A stretch of 64,000 nt of DNA from Tenacibaculum sp. Bg11-29. GTDB taxonomy: Bacteria; Bacteroidota; Bacteroidia; Flavobacteriales; Flavobacteriaceae. Position numbers and translations under genes: made by a program. Shown piece after piece: positions 1 to 9,267 of the stretch; within the stretch, counting starts at the first letter, position 1, and every line of letters begins with the position of its first letter. The notes beneath the pieces were generated by a model. The model did not search any database and was not told where the DNA came from. It saw only the letters and a program-made list of their open reading frames with translations. Location of the stretch: contig NZ_PJBB01000003.1 of the NCBI RefSeq assembly GCF_002836595.1, forward strand, positions 2,851,001 through 2,915,000, given 5' to 3'.

Positions 1-1
1 A

Positions 2-637
2 TTAGATAATTCTCAAAAAAAAATGGTTCGTAATTTTTTTATAATTACTGCATTTTATGAATTAACACAAATTATTATAAATAATAGTGATATTTTACTG
101 GTAAAACATTATTTCGAATCTTATGATGCAGGTTTATATGCTTCTTTAGCATTAATTGGTAGAGTTGTTTATTTTATTGCTTGGATGTTTGTAATGTTAT
201 TATTACCAACTGTTGTTGAATTAAAAAAAGAAGGAAAACCAACATTACCTATTCTATTAAAATATGTTGGTTATATTTCTATTATTGCAACTTTAATTAT
301 AGTTGTGAGCTTTATTTTTCCAGAACAAATTATAACTATTTTGTTTGGTAACGATTACTTTGAAATAGCACCTTTATTATGGAAATATGCTTTGGCCACA
401 GGTGTTTTTGCAATCTCTAATATTTTTGCATATTATTATTTGTCATTAGATAAATATATTCCAGTAATTGTTTCTGGTGTTTTTGGGATGTTACAAATAA
501 TTTTAATAATTTTATTCCACAAAACTTTAGAACAAGTAGTACATATGCAAATATTTACTATGATTTTATTATTACTTATTCAATTAAGCTTCTTTTTCTT
601 AAAGGATAATACTATATTAATAAAACAAAATACTTAA
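2..637 (+). CDS. Polysaccharide/oligosaccharide flippase, C-terminal part (cut by window edge)
   Basis: The reading frame is open to the left edge: seven in-frame codons precede the ATG at base 23, so that ATG is probably internal and the real start lies outside the window. The visible roughly 210 residues are almost entirely hydrophobic, with about six membrane segments separated by short Lys/Asn loops. This matches the C-terminal half of a Wzx/MATE-like lipid-linked oligosaccharide exporter (polysaccharide biosynthesis protein family). Such proteins move undecaprenyl-linked sugars across the inner membrane. The downstream glycosyltransferase on the same strand fits a capsule or exopolysaccharide cluster extending upstream. 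The family call rests on hydrophobic pattern and context, since the diagnostic N-terminal half is missing. A short hairpin (CAACTA tatg TAGTTG, 651-666) follows the gene. Confidence 0.7.
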   Translation, partial: LDNSQKKMVRNFFIITAFYELTQIIINNSDILLVKHYFESYDAGLYASLALIGRVVYFIAWMFVMLLLPTVVELKKEGKPTLPILLKYVGYISIIATLIIVVSFIFPEQIITILFGNDYFEIAPLLWKYALATGVFAISNIFAYYYLSLDKYIPVIVSGVFGMLQIILIILFHKTLEQVVHMQIFTMILLLLIQLSFFFLKDNTILIKQNT

Positions 638-697
638 ATCTTTTTCCCTTCAACTATATGTAGTTGTATTATAAACTATAATTAAAAAAGAATAGCC

Positions 698-1885
698 ATG
701 AAATTAGCAATTGTAACAGCATACCCACCAAGCAAAGTAACGTTAAACGAATATGCTTATTATTTAACAAAGCATTTTAGGCAGCATGAAAGAATAACAG
801 AATTAATTTTATTAACTGATGTTACATCAGGGGCAAAGGACATTGAGTTTACAGAAGAGGGGTGTAAAATAACAGTTAAAGAATGTTGGAAATTTAATAG
901 TTATAAAACGATACGATCAGTTAATAAAGCAATAAACCAAACAAAACCAGATGCTGTATTGTTTAATTTACAGTTTATGAAGTTTGGAGACAAAAAAATA
1001 GCAGCAGCTTTGGGACTACTATTACCTTTAGTTTGTAAGATAAAAAAAATACCAACGATAGTATTATTGCATAATATTTTAGAGCAAGTAGATTTAAAAA
1101 GCGCAGGATTTACAGAAAATAAAGTAGCTCAAAAAATATACAATTTTATAGGTACGACTTTAACAAAGTTAATTTTAAAAGCAGATTTAGTTGCTGTAAC
1201 AATGCATAAATATGTTACAACATTAGAAAATAAATATAAAGTTAGTAATATAAAAATGATTCCGCATGGAACGTTTGAGATTCCGGATAAACCTGAAGAA
1301 GATTTACCTGAGGGACCTTTAAAAATTATGACATTTGGTAAGTTTGGTACCTATAAAAAGGTAGAAAATATGATTGAAGCTGTCGTGGAAATTAGAAAAA
1401 AAACAGGGTTAGATTTAGAAATTGTAATAGCAGGTACTGATAACCCAAATGTAAAGGGCTATTTAGCAGAAGTAGCAGAAAAATATAAACAGATACCACA
1501 ATTAACATTTACAGGGTATGTTGAAGAAAGTGATGTTGCAAGAATTTTTAATGAAAGCGCAGTCGTTGTTTTTCCTTATACATCAACAACAGGTAGTTCA
1601 GGAGTTTTACACCAAGCAGGTAGCTATGCAAAAGCTGTTGTTATGCCAAATTTAGGAGATTTAAAAACTTTAATAGAAGATGAAGGGTATAAAGGAGAGT
1701 ATTTTGAACCGACAAGTATAACAAGTTTAGCAAGTGCTATTGAAAAAATAGTAACAAATAATAGTCATAGAAAGTATTTAGAAGATGCTAATTATAAAGC
1801 GGCAACGGCATACCCAATGAAAAAAATAACAAAAATTTATATAGATGAGTTTGAAAAAATTATAAATAAAAAGGTTAAAGTATAG
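698..1885 (+). CDS. Glycosyltransferase family 4 (GT-B fold)
   Basis: This is a 395-residue cytosolic protein with a GT-B layout. An N-terminal domain opens with MKLAIVTAYPP and is followed by a Rossmann-like C-terminal domain of the Glycos_transf_1 type. In the C-terminal half, 'IMTFGKFGTYKKVENMIEA', 'LTFTGYVEESDVARIFN' and 'FPYTSTTGSSGVLHQAG' match the family's sugar-nucleotide binding blocks. The usual ExxxxxxxE donor motif is reduced here, with GSSGVLHQAG in its place, so the exact donor cannot be assigned. The gene starts 60 bases after the flippase on the same strand and converges on the reverse-strand glycosidase operon with only 7 bases between. It probably adds a sugar to a lipid-linked oligosaccharide at the inner membrane. 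The family call is solid; the specificity is unknown. Confidence 0.85.
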   Translation: MKLAIVTAYPPSKVTLNEYAYYLTKHFRQHERITELILLTDVTSGAKDIEFTEEGCKITVKECWKFNSYKTIRSVNKAINQTKPDAVLFNLQFMKFGDKKIAAALGLLLPLVCKIKKIPTIVLLHNILEQVDLKSAGFTENKVAQKIYNFIGTTLTKLILKADLVAVTMHKYVTTLENKYKVSNIKMIPHGTFEIPDKPEEDLPEGPLKIMTFGKFGTYKKVENMIEAVVEIRKKTGLDLEIVIAGTDNPNVKGYLAEVAEKYKQIPQLTFTGYVEESDVARIFNESAVVVFPYTSTTGSSGVLHQAGSYAKAVVMPNLGDLKTLIEDEGYKGEYFEPTSITSLASAIEKIVTNNSHRKYLEDANYKAATAYPMKKITKIYIDEFEKIINKKVKV

Positions 1886-1892
1886 ATATAAA

Positions 1893-3413
1893 CTATTTAG
1901 AACCTGAAATATATTTAAAAGCAGCTTTTTTCTTACCAGATTTAGTAATAAAACCAAACTTTCTTTGAGGGTTTTTTCTCCAAGGAAGACTACCTACAAC
2001 ACTTTTAGGAATTTTTTCAAAATCATATAAAGTCCAAGACATAAATTGTAAATTATTCAATTCAATAAGTTCTTGGGCTTTTTTATGGTAATTAGCTTGA
2101 TCTTTTTTAGAGCTTCCAAAGGGTTTCCAAAAACCATTATAAGAAGAAATTCCAAACTCTTGCATAACTAAAGGTTTATTCGGAATTTTATTTCTTAGTT
2201 CTTGTATAGAAGTTGATAGGTTTTCTAAACTTTCATAATAATGAAAAGAAATAAAATCAACTTTTTCTTTTAAAATAACAGCACTTTTAGTGTTAGACCA
2301 ACCAATAGTAACAGGGTGTTTAGTATCTATTGATTTTACTAAGTTAATCATATTATTTAACCAAGCTATTACAATTTCTTTTCCCCTTGTTTTAAAATCT
2401 AAATTAGGTTCGTTTTTAATATCCCAAGCAAGTAAAGCATCGTGGTCTTTTACAGCTTTAATAATAGTCGTCGCATGTTGTTGGTTTAAAGTCCAATCTA
2501 GTACAAAATAATTACCATAAAAATCAAAGAGTGTTAATACAACCTTTAAGTTATTAGCTTTTGCAAGGTCTAAAGTTTGTATTAGTTTGGTTAGTTTATC
2601 ATTTTTAACAGTTGCTTTTCCAAAATCTTCATACTGTATAAAAATACGTACCGAATTTAAACCAGCTTCTTTAATTATTTTAAAATCATTGTTAATAGTC
2701 TCTTTATTAAAAGTGTTACCAAACATATTCCAAGGAGTATTTTTGGGGTAATAATTAATACCTTTTATATGTAAACTATCTGTTGGGGTAGCTTTATTTT
2801 TAAGAATGTGATTTTCACTATTCTCTTTAACTAAGTGCCGAATACGCCAAAAACCGTCTTCTAATAAAAAAATAATTTTGTAAGTCGATTTTTCAGAAGT
2901 ATCTAAAATGAGTTGCTTGTTTTTTAAAACACGTTTGTATTCAATAACATCCGTATCTGTAACTACTATTAACTGTCCATCTTCACTAAAAAAATCTAAA
3001 GTAAGTTGATGCTGTAAAGTTGTAGCATCAATAACTGTTTTTTGTTCTTTGTTGTTTTTAATAATCTTATATATATTTTCACGTGCATGATCTGTATAAT
3101 AATCTTCAATACCAATAGTTGTATTCGTTTTATAAGCAATATGCTTTACATACCAAGCGTTTAAATAATCTCGTTCTAGATTTTTCAAATTTTCCATATC
3201 CATTTCTCTACCTTCATTTTGTAAAGGAGCCCATGTGATTTTAGGAGTGTATTGAACTTCTTTTTTAATTTCGGTATGCAACATCATACTTCTGTCTGCT
3301 CCTGTATTTAAATAACTAAAAAGTGCGCTGACACCAGCAATAATGAAAGCTGTAATCATAATGTATGATGTTATTAAAATGACACGAATGATGTTTCTAT
3401 TAAGACCTACCAT
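1893..3413 (-). CDS. Membrane-anchored clan GH-A (GH5-like) glycoside hydrolase
   Basis: This 506-residue protein has one N-terminal membrane segment (about residues 8-33). A region of about 180 residues resembling an NTF2-like/Ala-rich spacer follows, then a TIM-barrel glycosidase from about residue 213. The barrel carries 'WDIKNEP' (E335, predicted acid/base) and 'MQEFG' (E419, predicted nucleophile), the two carboxylates expected of clan GH-A retaining enzymes such as GH5 or GH2C. 'FISFHYYE' is the strand between them. The start overlaps the end of the upstream 403-residue gene by 7 bases, so the two are translationally coupled. The anchored topology and placement in a polysaccharide region suggest trimming or processing of a periplasmic glycan. 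Substrate cannot be read from the sequence. Confidence 0.75.
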   Translation of the reverse strand: MVGLNRNIIRVILITSYIMITAFIIAGVSALFSYLNTGADRSMMLHTEIKKEVQYTPKITWAPLQNEGREMDMENLKNLERDYLNAWYVKHIAYKTNTTIGIEDYYTDHARENIYKIIKNNKEQKTVIDATTLQHQLTLDFFSEDGQLIVVTDTDVIEYKRVLKNKQLILDTSEKSTYKIIFLLEDGFWRIRHLVKENSENHILKNKATPTDSLHIKGINYYPKNTPWNMFGNTFNKETINNDFKIIKEAGLNSVRIFIQYEDFGKATVKNDKLTKLIQTLDLAKANNLKVVLTLFDFYGNYFVLDWTLNQQHATTIIKAVKDHDALLAWDIKNEPNLDFKTRGKEIVIAWLNNMINLVKSIDTKHPVTIGWSNTKSAVILKEKVDFISFHYYESLENLSTSIQELRNKIPNKPLVMQEFGISSYNGFWKPFGSSKKDQANYHKKAQELIELNNLQFMSWTLYDFEKIPKSVVGSLPWRKNPQRKFGFITKSGKKKAAFKYISGSK

Positions 3414-4618
3414 AGCGTTATTGTTTTAAATTCTTTTTCTAATCCTGCAGTTGTAATTTTTATAGTATAGCTTCTTTTCTTATAAACAGCCGTATTCAAG
3501 TTAAAATTTACAAAGCCGTTATACGAAGTTTTTATTTCAGAATTTATAAGCACATTGTTTTTATAAACAAAAAGGCGCACTACCAATCCATCAGGAATCA
3601 TCTGTTGCATAAAACTTTGTAAAGGGCCTATTGTAATAATTCTGTTATTTTTAGAGAAATCAACTTTAAAATCGTTTAAAACTTGTTGATAGTTTACACT
3701 AATCGTATTACTTTCAGCCATACCTTCTACATAGGCTTTAATACTCCAGGTAGTTTTATAATCAGGATGAATCATTTTTGCAGCAGCAATACCTTTAATG
3801 GTAGTTCCAGATGTTTTTAAAGTATTACCTTTTTTATTTTTGATAAAAAAATTAACAAAGGTACCATCGCTTACAATGTTATTATAGGCGTCTTTAATAA
3901 TAGAAGAATAAAAAGTAGTGATTTGATTTCCATCAGCATACGAATGGTGCCTTGCTGCTGAAATCGTGAAATTAGTAGGGTTTGTAGGGTATACAATTAT
4001 TGTAAACTCTTTAGAATTTTCAGCTAAACATTCAGAAGAAGCCAAAATACGTCCACTTTTTAATGGAGAATACAAGTTTTTATAAGCAATTAAGTTTTTA
4101 ATATAGATAGCGTCCTTTTTTTCTTGACGTAAAAATTGGTGTTTAGTTGTGACTAGGGTTTTTTCTGCTAACGGATTGTCTAATGAATCTGTAGGAATAA
4201 TAATATGCATACTATAATCTTTTCTACCAGCTTCAATACTTGGTGGGCCAATATAAGTTTCCATAGTTGCTACCTTTTGTATGGGGTGAATAGTCAATTT
4301 ACCTATAAGAGAAGTTTTGTTTAATTTCCAATGAATAATACCTCTTTTTTTACAGATAATTTTAGGTAGTTTATAGGATAGGATGTTATTTTTTAAACGA
4401 GGTTTAACAAGTGTTGTACCATAACTATTTGTGCAATACAAAAATGGTTGAGCACTATTAGAGGTTGAGAATTTTAAGACAATATCATTTCCTGCTTCAA
4501 AATTTGTAGCACTAGTGAGTAGTTCTATTACTGATGAAGTTTCTGTTTTTTGTACGATAGAAAAGGATGATAAAAGTACCAATCCTATAAAAAAAAGATA
4601 TGTGTATTTAAGTTTCAT
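3407..4618 (-). CDS. Exported protein of unknown function with Ig/invasin-like domains
   Basis: The 403-residue product starts with a short cleavable signal peptide (YTYLFFIGLVLLSSFSIV). The rest has the beta-rich spacing of bacterial Ig-like or macroglobulin-like domains. A stretch around residues 200-310 (ADGNQITTFYSSIIKDAYNNIVSDGT... then a second 'NTISVNYQQ' strand) resembles a Big_1 invasin-type repeat. It is the middle gene of a tightly packed reverse-strand operon: its start codon overlaps the stop of the 1029-residue membrane protein (catta), and its end overlaps the glycosidase start. No catalytic motif is visible. It is likely a periplasmic partner of the two flanking proteins in polysaccharide assembly; that role is inferred from the operon only. 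Confidence 0.6.
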   Translation of the reverse strand: MKLKYTYLFFIGLVLLSSFSIVQKTETSSVIELLTSATNFEAGNDIVLKFSTSNSAQPFLYCTNSYGTTLVKPRLKNNILSYKLPKIICKKRGIIHWKLNKTSLIGKLTIHPIQKVATMETYIGPPSIEAGRKDYSMHIIIPTDSLDNPLAEKTLVTTKHQFLRQEKKDAIYIKNLIAYKNLYSPLKSGRILASSECLAENSKEFTIIVYPTNPTNFTISAARHHSYADGNQITTFYSSIIKDAYNNIVSDGTFVNFFIKNKKGNTLKTSGTTIKGIAAAKMIHPDYKTTWSIKAYVEGMAESNTISVNYQQVLNDFKVDFSKNNRIITIGPLQSFMQQMIPDGLVVRLFVYKNNVLINSEIKTSYNGFVNFNLNTAVYKKRSYTIKITTAGLEKEFKTITLW

Positions 4619-7600
4619 TAATTCGGATTGCCAATATATGTGTTCATTTCAATATTTATATATTTAAAATACGGATGTTGTATCGTTTGTAATTCTTTAG
4701 ATGAGTGTTTTTTTATTCTTTTACCTGCAATTTTTCGGGCTATTATTTTATTAGGTAAACCGTTTACAAAAACATTTTTCATATATGTATAAATGGTTTT
4801 TATAGAATCGCATGCTAATACTTTGTATTCAAAGGGGTGTTTGCGTTGTTGACGAATGCCTTCTTTAACAAATAGATGGTCTACCCAAAGTAAGTCTTTA
4901 TTTTCAGAATAATAACTAACTAAAAGTTGTGGTACCGTAATTTCTTGTAAACCGCTGTTAAAAATACTTCCTGTAATGGTTTTTGGCTGTATTTCAATAT
5001 CGCTTAAAACAATATTTTTGTATAAATCAGACCCAGAAACATTTCCTGCAATATGTAAATTGAATTTGGTAGGTTGTTCTTCAAAAGCAACTGGCGTAAA
5101 CTCATCAGGATTAAATATTTTTGGAATCGAATCTTTGGTGTTAGACCAAGCGATACCTTCAAAATTAATTTTAAAAGAACTGGTTTCTTTAGGCATTAAT
5201 TTATGTTTTACATGGTATTTAGCATCATAGGTTGCTAGTTGTTTATTCGCATCATTATACAAAGTTCCTTTTAATACAATATCAGCTGGAACATTATCTA
5301 TATTTTGGAGCTCACCTATAATCGCATAATGCTGTTTAAATTTCACCAGTTTAGCAGAGAGTACTTCTAATACAGGTTGTTTTAGTACATCTTCATGTAG
5401 TGTCTGTTCGGTAGTAATACGTCTTCTTCCTTGGTTAAAATAGCTAGTACTATTATTAGAATACAATTGGTCGGGGGGTAAATCGTTGTTTAATTCTTGA
5501 GGCTGTATATACCATTTTCCTTTTTGTTTGATGAGCGATTTATATTCCTCTTTGCTAATTTTTTCTAGCGGAGTAATCCAATCTGTAGCTATTTTAACAA
5601 TAGCAGAACTGTCTGTTTTATGAAGTGTTGTAGTGGTAATCGCATTTAGTTTTGCATAACTACTTAATAAACCATCGGTAACAGAAGTTTCGAGCATAAA
5701 TTGCGCAATGGTTACATTACTCTTCGGATCTATTATGCTATAAGCTTTTTCAAATTCTTTAAAATCTAACGCATCATAATAGGCAATAATTGCGTTTTCA
5801 GGATTTCGGTGTACATCATTCTTAATATAGAAATAATAAAAACCATAGCTTAAAATAATGGCTAAAAAAACAGACCAAATATGTGTGAATTTTAAAAGAC
5901 CTTTCGAGAAATTAGTATACTTATTCTGAAACTTTAAAAACTCAAGATATTTTCTAGGTTTTGATTTTAAGGTGTTTACCCATAACATTTGTATGTTTAG
6001 GATAAAAGCAATAAGCACAGTTATAAAAGGCATTAGTCCCCAAATAATTTTTTGCCATTTACTTACGTCTTCTTTTGGTAAAATAGAAGAAAGTGGAGGG
6101 ATGTCTAAACGTTCCCAAACCATAATACCGTTTTCTAACTGTCGTAATCGCTGCCAGCCACAAAAATAAAGGGCGGGATCGTAAAATTTGTCGTTAGAAA
6201 AAATATACTTTAAATTATATTTTGCAGGGGTGGTTAAAAATTGCTGTAAAGAGCCAATACCTGCGACTCCTTTAAATTTTGAATTCTCTAAACGCTCAAT
6301 AGGTCGTGTAGTTAGCTCAGGTAGTCGTCTTGCAGAATGATAATTCCCGTCTACAGATAATCCGTTTGTTAAGGAACTTAACCAAGCCATTTGGTCACCA
6401 AATCCTAAAGTTAAAAAGCGCCATTGATCATGATCATCTTGGTTTAAAAAATTAACAATAGGTAACATTTTTATTTTCTGAGGTTGTGATGGTCTAAAAT
6501 GGCCTAAACTCATGGTGAAAATAGTCATGAATACAAATAAGCATGCCAAAATTCCACCAATAATACGATGATATATTGCACCAAATTTAGCCTGAATTAA
6601 TGTTTTTAAATCACCGTTTACAAACCGAAAAGTAAATTCACCTAATAAAGGCAGTGCCATTATAGATGCCCATAAAGTAAAACGATCTAATGTTAAAATA
6701 TTAAAAGCTGTTTCTCCTAAAACCATTCTTGGAATAGGGGTCGTACCACCGGTACCTAAAACAACACAGATAGTAAATGAAAGACCAAAAAATAAGTATC
6801 GTTTACTATAATATCTGTAAAAAAAATAAGGTAAAAGAATTAATAGTATTCCCCAAGGAATTACAAAAAACACCAATCCAGAGGAGGTGATTTCTAAAAA
6901 ATTATCACGTGACCCATGCGGAATAGGAACCTGGGTAATTGGATTCTTTTTAGAATTGATCCAATAGGGTAGTAAACAACCAATAATAATTACTAAAGAT
7001 AAACCTCCAAAAGCAATCATACGCTTAAAAAGCTTTGTGAAATATTTTAAGAACACTTTAAAATTTACTGCTTCCATGGTTTTTACTTCTTCTTTAGAAG
7101 CGTCCATAATAACTAAACCTATCAATGGAAAAATAAAAAAAATCATTCCAAATATAGGAGTTACATGGTGTGAGGTAACCGTTACCGAAATTAAAGAAAG
7201 TGACGTTGCTAAATACCAGTATTTACCTGTTTTTAACCATAAATAGACTTCGGGTAAGGCATGCATTAAGACGGAAATTCCGATAATACTTGGTAATTGC
7301 CCGTAAATATGCAAGGTTTCTATAAAAGAGGAAGAAAATACAGCTAATATAGCTGCATACCCTGCCGATTGTTTATGAGAGGTAATTAATAAAGAAAATC
7401 GATATACACCTGTAATAAACAAAACAATAGCAATAAGTGCTACTGAGAACATTCCAAACTTTAAACCACCAATAAATGATAAAGCGGCAATAGATTGATG
7501 TACTAAAGGAGGGTAACTCATAACGGTAAACCCTGTGTACCATTTATAATTCCAGGGTTCAAACCAACTGTTAGCGTAATGATCTGCAAAAAATAAATGA

Positions 7601-7707
7601 ATTAATGCATCATAGGTGGTTTCTAAAGTAAAGAAGATAGAAGTACCATGAAATGCAAGCCCTAATAGCAAAGCGGTAATTAAATACTTATTAGAAGTTT
7701 CTTTCAA
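4618..7707 (-). CDS. Large polytopic membrane protein, 6-pyruvoyl-tetrahydropterin-synthase-related family
   Basis: This 1029-residue protein has about 11-12 membrane segments in the first 400 residues, one more near residue 550 and another near 610, then a soluble C-terminal part. The N-terminal region (HLFFADHYANSWFEPWNYKWYTGFTVMSYPPL and later SHHVTPIFG) resembles the membrane domain named 'PTPS-related' in family databases, which is similar to lipid-linked sugar glycosyltransferases of the GT-C type. 'FNILTLDRFTLWASIMALPLLGEF' fits that domain. Residues from about 635 look like an NTF2-like domain (AIIAYYDALDFKEFEKAYSIIDP), followed by beta domains. It is the first gene of the three-gene operon with the exported protein and glycosidase. 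A GT-C-like transferase or polymer export component is plausible; no catalytic residue is certain. Confidence 0.6.
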   Translation of the reverse strand: MKETSNKYLITALLLGLAFHGTSIFFTLETTYDALIHLFFADHYANSWFEPWNYKWYTGFTVMSYPPLVHQSIAALSFIGGLKFGMFSVALIAIVLFITGVYRFSLLITSHKQSAGYAAILAVFSSSFIETLHIYGQLPSIIGISVLMHALPEVYLWLKTGKYWYLATSLSLISVTVTSHHVTPIFGMIFFIFPLIGLVIMDASKEEVKTMEAVNFKVFLKYFTKLFKRMIAFGGLSLVIIIGCLLPYWINSKKNPITQVPIPHGSRDNFLEITSSGLVFFVIPWGILLILLPYFFYRYYSKRYLFFGLSFTICVVLGTGGTTPIPRMVLGETAFNILTLDRFTLWASIMALPLLGEFTFRFVNGDLKTLIQAKFGAIYHRIIGGILACLFVFMTIFTMSLGHFRPSQPQKIKMLPIVNFLNQDDHDQWRFLTLGFGDQMAWLSSLTNGLSVDGNYHSARRLPELTTRPIERLENSKFKGVAGIGSLQQFLTTPAKYNLKYIFSNDKFYDPALYFCGWQRLRQLENGIMVWERLDIPPLSSILPKEDVSKWQKIIWGLMPFITVLIAFILNIQMLWVNTLKSKPRKYLEFLKFQNKYTNFSKGLLKFTHIWSVFLAIILSYGFYYFYIKNDVHRNPENAIIAYYDALDFKEFEKAYSIIDPKSNVTIAQFMLETSVTDGLLSSYAKLNAITTTTLHKTDSSAIVKIATDWITPLEKISKEEYKSLIKQKGKWYIQPQELNNDLPPDQLYSNNSTSYFNQGRRRITTEQTLHEDVLKQPVLEVLSAKLVKFKQHYAIIGELQNIDNVPADIVLKGTLYNDANKQLATYDAKYHVKHKLMPKETSSFKINFEGIAWSNTKDSIPKIFNPDEFTPVAFEEQPTKFNLHIAGNVSGSDLYKNIVLSDIEIQPKTITGSIFNSGLQEITVPQLLVSYYSENKDLLWVDHLFVKEGIRQQRKHPFEYKVLACDSIKTIYTYMKNVFVNGLPNKIIARKIAGKRIKKHSSKELQTIQHPYFKYINIEMNTYIGNPN

Positions 7708-7987
7708 AAGGCTTTTTTTATTTAAATAAATTGTCTTAGATATAAGCTGTTTTTTTTGACTTATAGTTTTTACTAAAATTTAATAATTTTTAGTAAATAA
7801 TTGTTTGTTAATTATTTCAAATGGTTCTTATTAGTAAATATATAATTTTTTAATTAAAGTATAACATACATTAAACAGAAGCAAATTACCATTCATCTAT
7901 AGTAAATTATAATTATAGTAAATTATATTAATAAATGTATAAAATACGCTATATTAGTACATTACCAACAGTTATATAAACTTAACT

Positions 7988-9160
7988 ATGAAAATATTAG
8001 CTATAGATGACCAAAAATTAGTATTAATTCCTTTAGAAAGTCGATTAAAAAAATTAGGATATGAAGTTATTACAGAATCTAATGCGTTAAGAGGAATTGA
8101 ATTATATGATTCTTTTGAGCCAGATTTAGTAATTGTAGATTTAAATATGCCTTTAGTTTCTGGAATGGAGGTTGTAAAGCATATTAGAGATTTTAAAAAA
8201 TCTTCTACACCTATTATGATTTTGTCAGGTAATACTGATGATCAAATGATAACAAAAGGTTTTGATTTAGGGGTAAATGACTATATGAAAAAACCTTTAA
8301 GTTTATCTGAAGTCTGTGCTAGAGTAAAAAGATTAATAGGGATACCAGAAACAACAAATAAAGATATAAAATATAATAGTGTAATTATACAACAACGATG
8401 TGTTGGGGTAGTAATACCTTGTTATAACGAAGAAAAAAGATTACTAAGTAAAGAGTTTATAGATTTTATAGGTAAAAATTCAGGGTATCATTTATGTTTT
8501 GTAAATGATGGTAGTAAAGATAAAACATTAGAGGTTTTAAATAGCTTAAGAAAAGGAAAAGAAGATTTTATTACGGTGTATAACTGTGAAAAAAACGGAG
8601 GGAAGGCAGAAGCAGTAAGACAAGGAATGCTATATATGGCTAAGCAAGAAGATTTAGATTATATAGGTTTTTTAGATGCAGATTTATCTACAGATTTAAC
8701 AGATTTTGATGATTTAGTTTCAACTATCGAAAGCTCTAAGTATAAAATAGTAAGTGGCTCTAGAATGAGTAGAATGGGAGCAAACATTACAAAAGAATCT
8801 GCAAGGAAGATAATCAGCTTAACAATAAACTATGTCATTAGAAAAATTCTTTCAATGGACTTTAACGACACACAATGTGGAGCAAAAATTTTTAAGAAAG
8901 ATGTTATCGAAATTTCATTCGGTAAAAAGTTTATAACACAATGGATTTTTGATGTAGAAATTTTTAGAAGAATTACACTTCATTTTGGATTAAAAAAAGC
9001 AAAAGAAATATTGTGTGAACAACCACTTAAAAGATGGGTGCATGCAGATGGATCTAAATTATCAATGAGAGATTCTGTGAAAATTATTGGGCAGTTAGGT
9101 CAAATAGCTTGGTATTATAATAGTAAAAGAAGAAGAAATTCAAAATATAAAATTCAATAA
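7988..9160 (+). CDS. Response regulator receiver domain fused to family-2 glycosyltransferase
   Basis: This 390-residue protein combines two domains. Residues 1-118 are a CheY-like receiver with the acidic pair D7/D8, the phospho-acceptor D51 (VIVDLNMP), and K101 in the 'MKKP' motif. Residues 138-380 are a GT-A glycosyltransferase like dolichyl-phosphate glucose/mannose synthases: VVIPCYNEE, VNDGSKDKT, the metal-binding FLDADLST (D230/D232), GSRMSRMGA, and NDTQCGAKIFKK. No C-terminal membrane anchor is visible. The expected role is synthesis of a polyprenyl-phosphate sugar under two-component control. No histidine kinase is nearby. The gene stands alone, with 280 bases upstream and 107 bases before manA. 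Both domains are clear; their coupling is inferred. Confidence 0.85.
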   Translation: MKILAIDDQKLVLIPLESRLKKLGYEVITESNALRGIELYDSFEPDLVIVDLNMPLVSGMEVVKHIRDFKKSSTPIMILSGNTDDQMITKGFDLGVNDYMKKPLSLSEVCARVKRLIGIPETTNKDIKYNSVIIQQRCVGVVIPCYNEEKRLLSKEFIDFIGKNSGYHLCFVNDGSKDKTLEVLNSLRKGKEDFITVYNCEKNGGKAEAVRQGMLYMAKQEDLDYIGFLDADLSTDLTDFDDLVSTIESSKYKIVSGSRMSRMGANITKESARKIISLTINYVIRKILSMDFNDTQCGAKIFKKDVIEISFGKKFITQWIFDVEIFRRITLHFGLKKAKEILCEQPLKRWVHADGSKLSMRDSVKIIGQLGQIAWYYNSKRRRNSKYKIQ

Positions 9161-9267
9161 AGAAAACCAATCTTTACTTCAAAGTATAGTATGAAAAAAG
9201 AATAAAAGATTTGTAAAAATAAGATTTGTAACTACGTCTCTTGAAATTACAATAATATAAAAATACT

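Noticed and set aside
651..666. Hairpin after the flippase as a terminator
   Set aside because: The stem is only 6 bases and no T run follows; the glycosyltransferase 32 bases on is probably cotranscribed.
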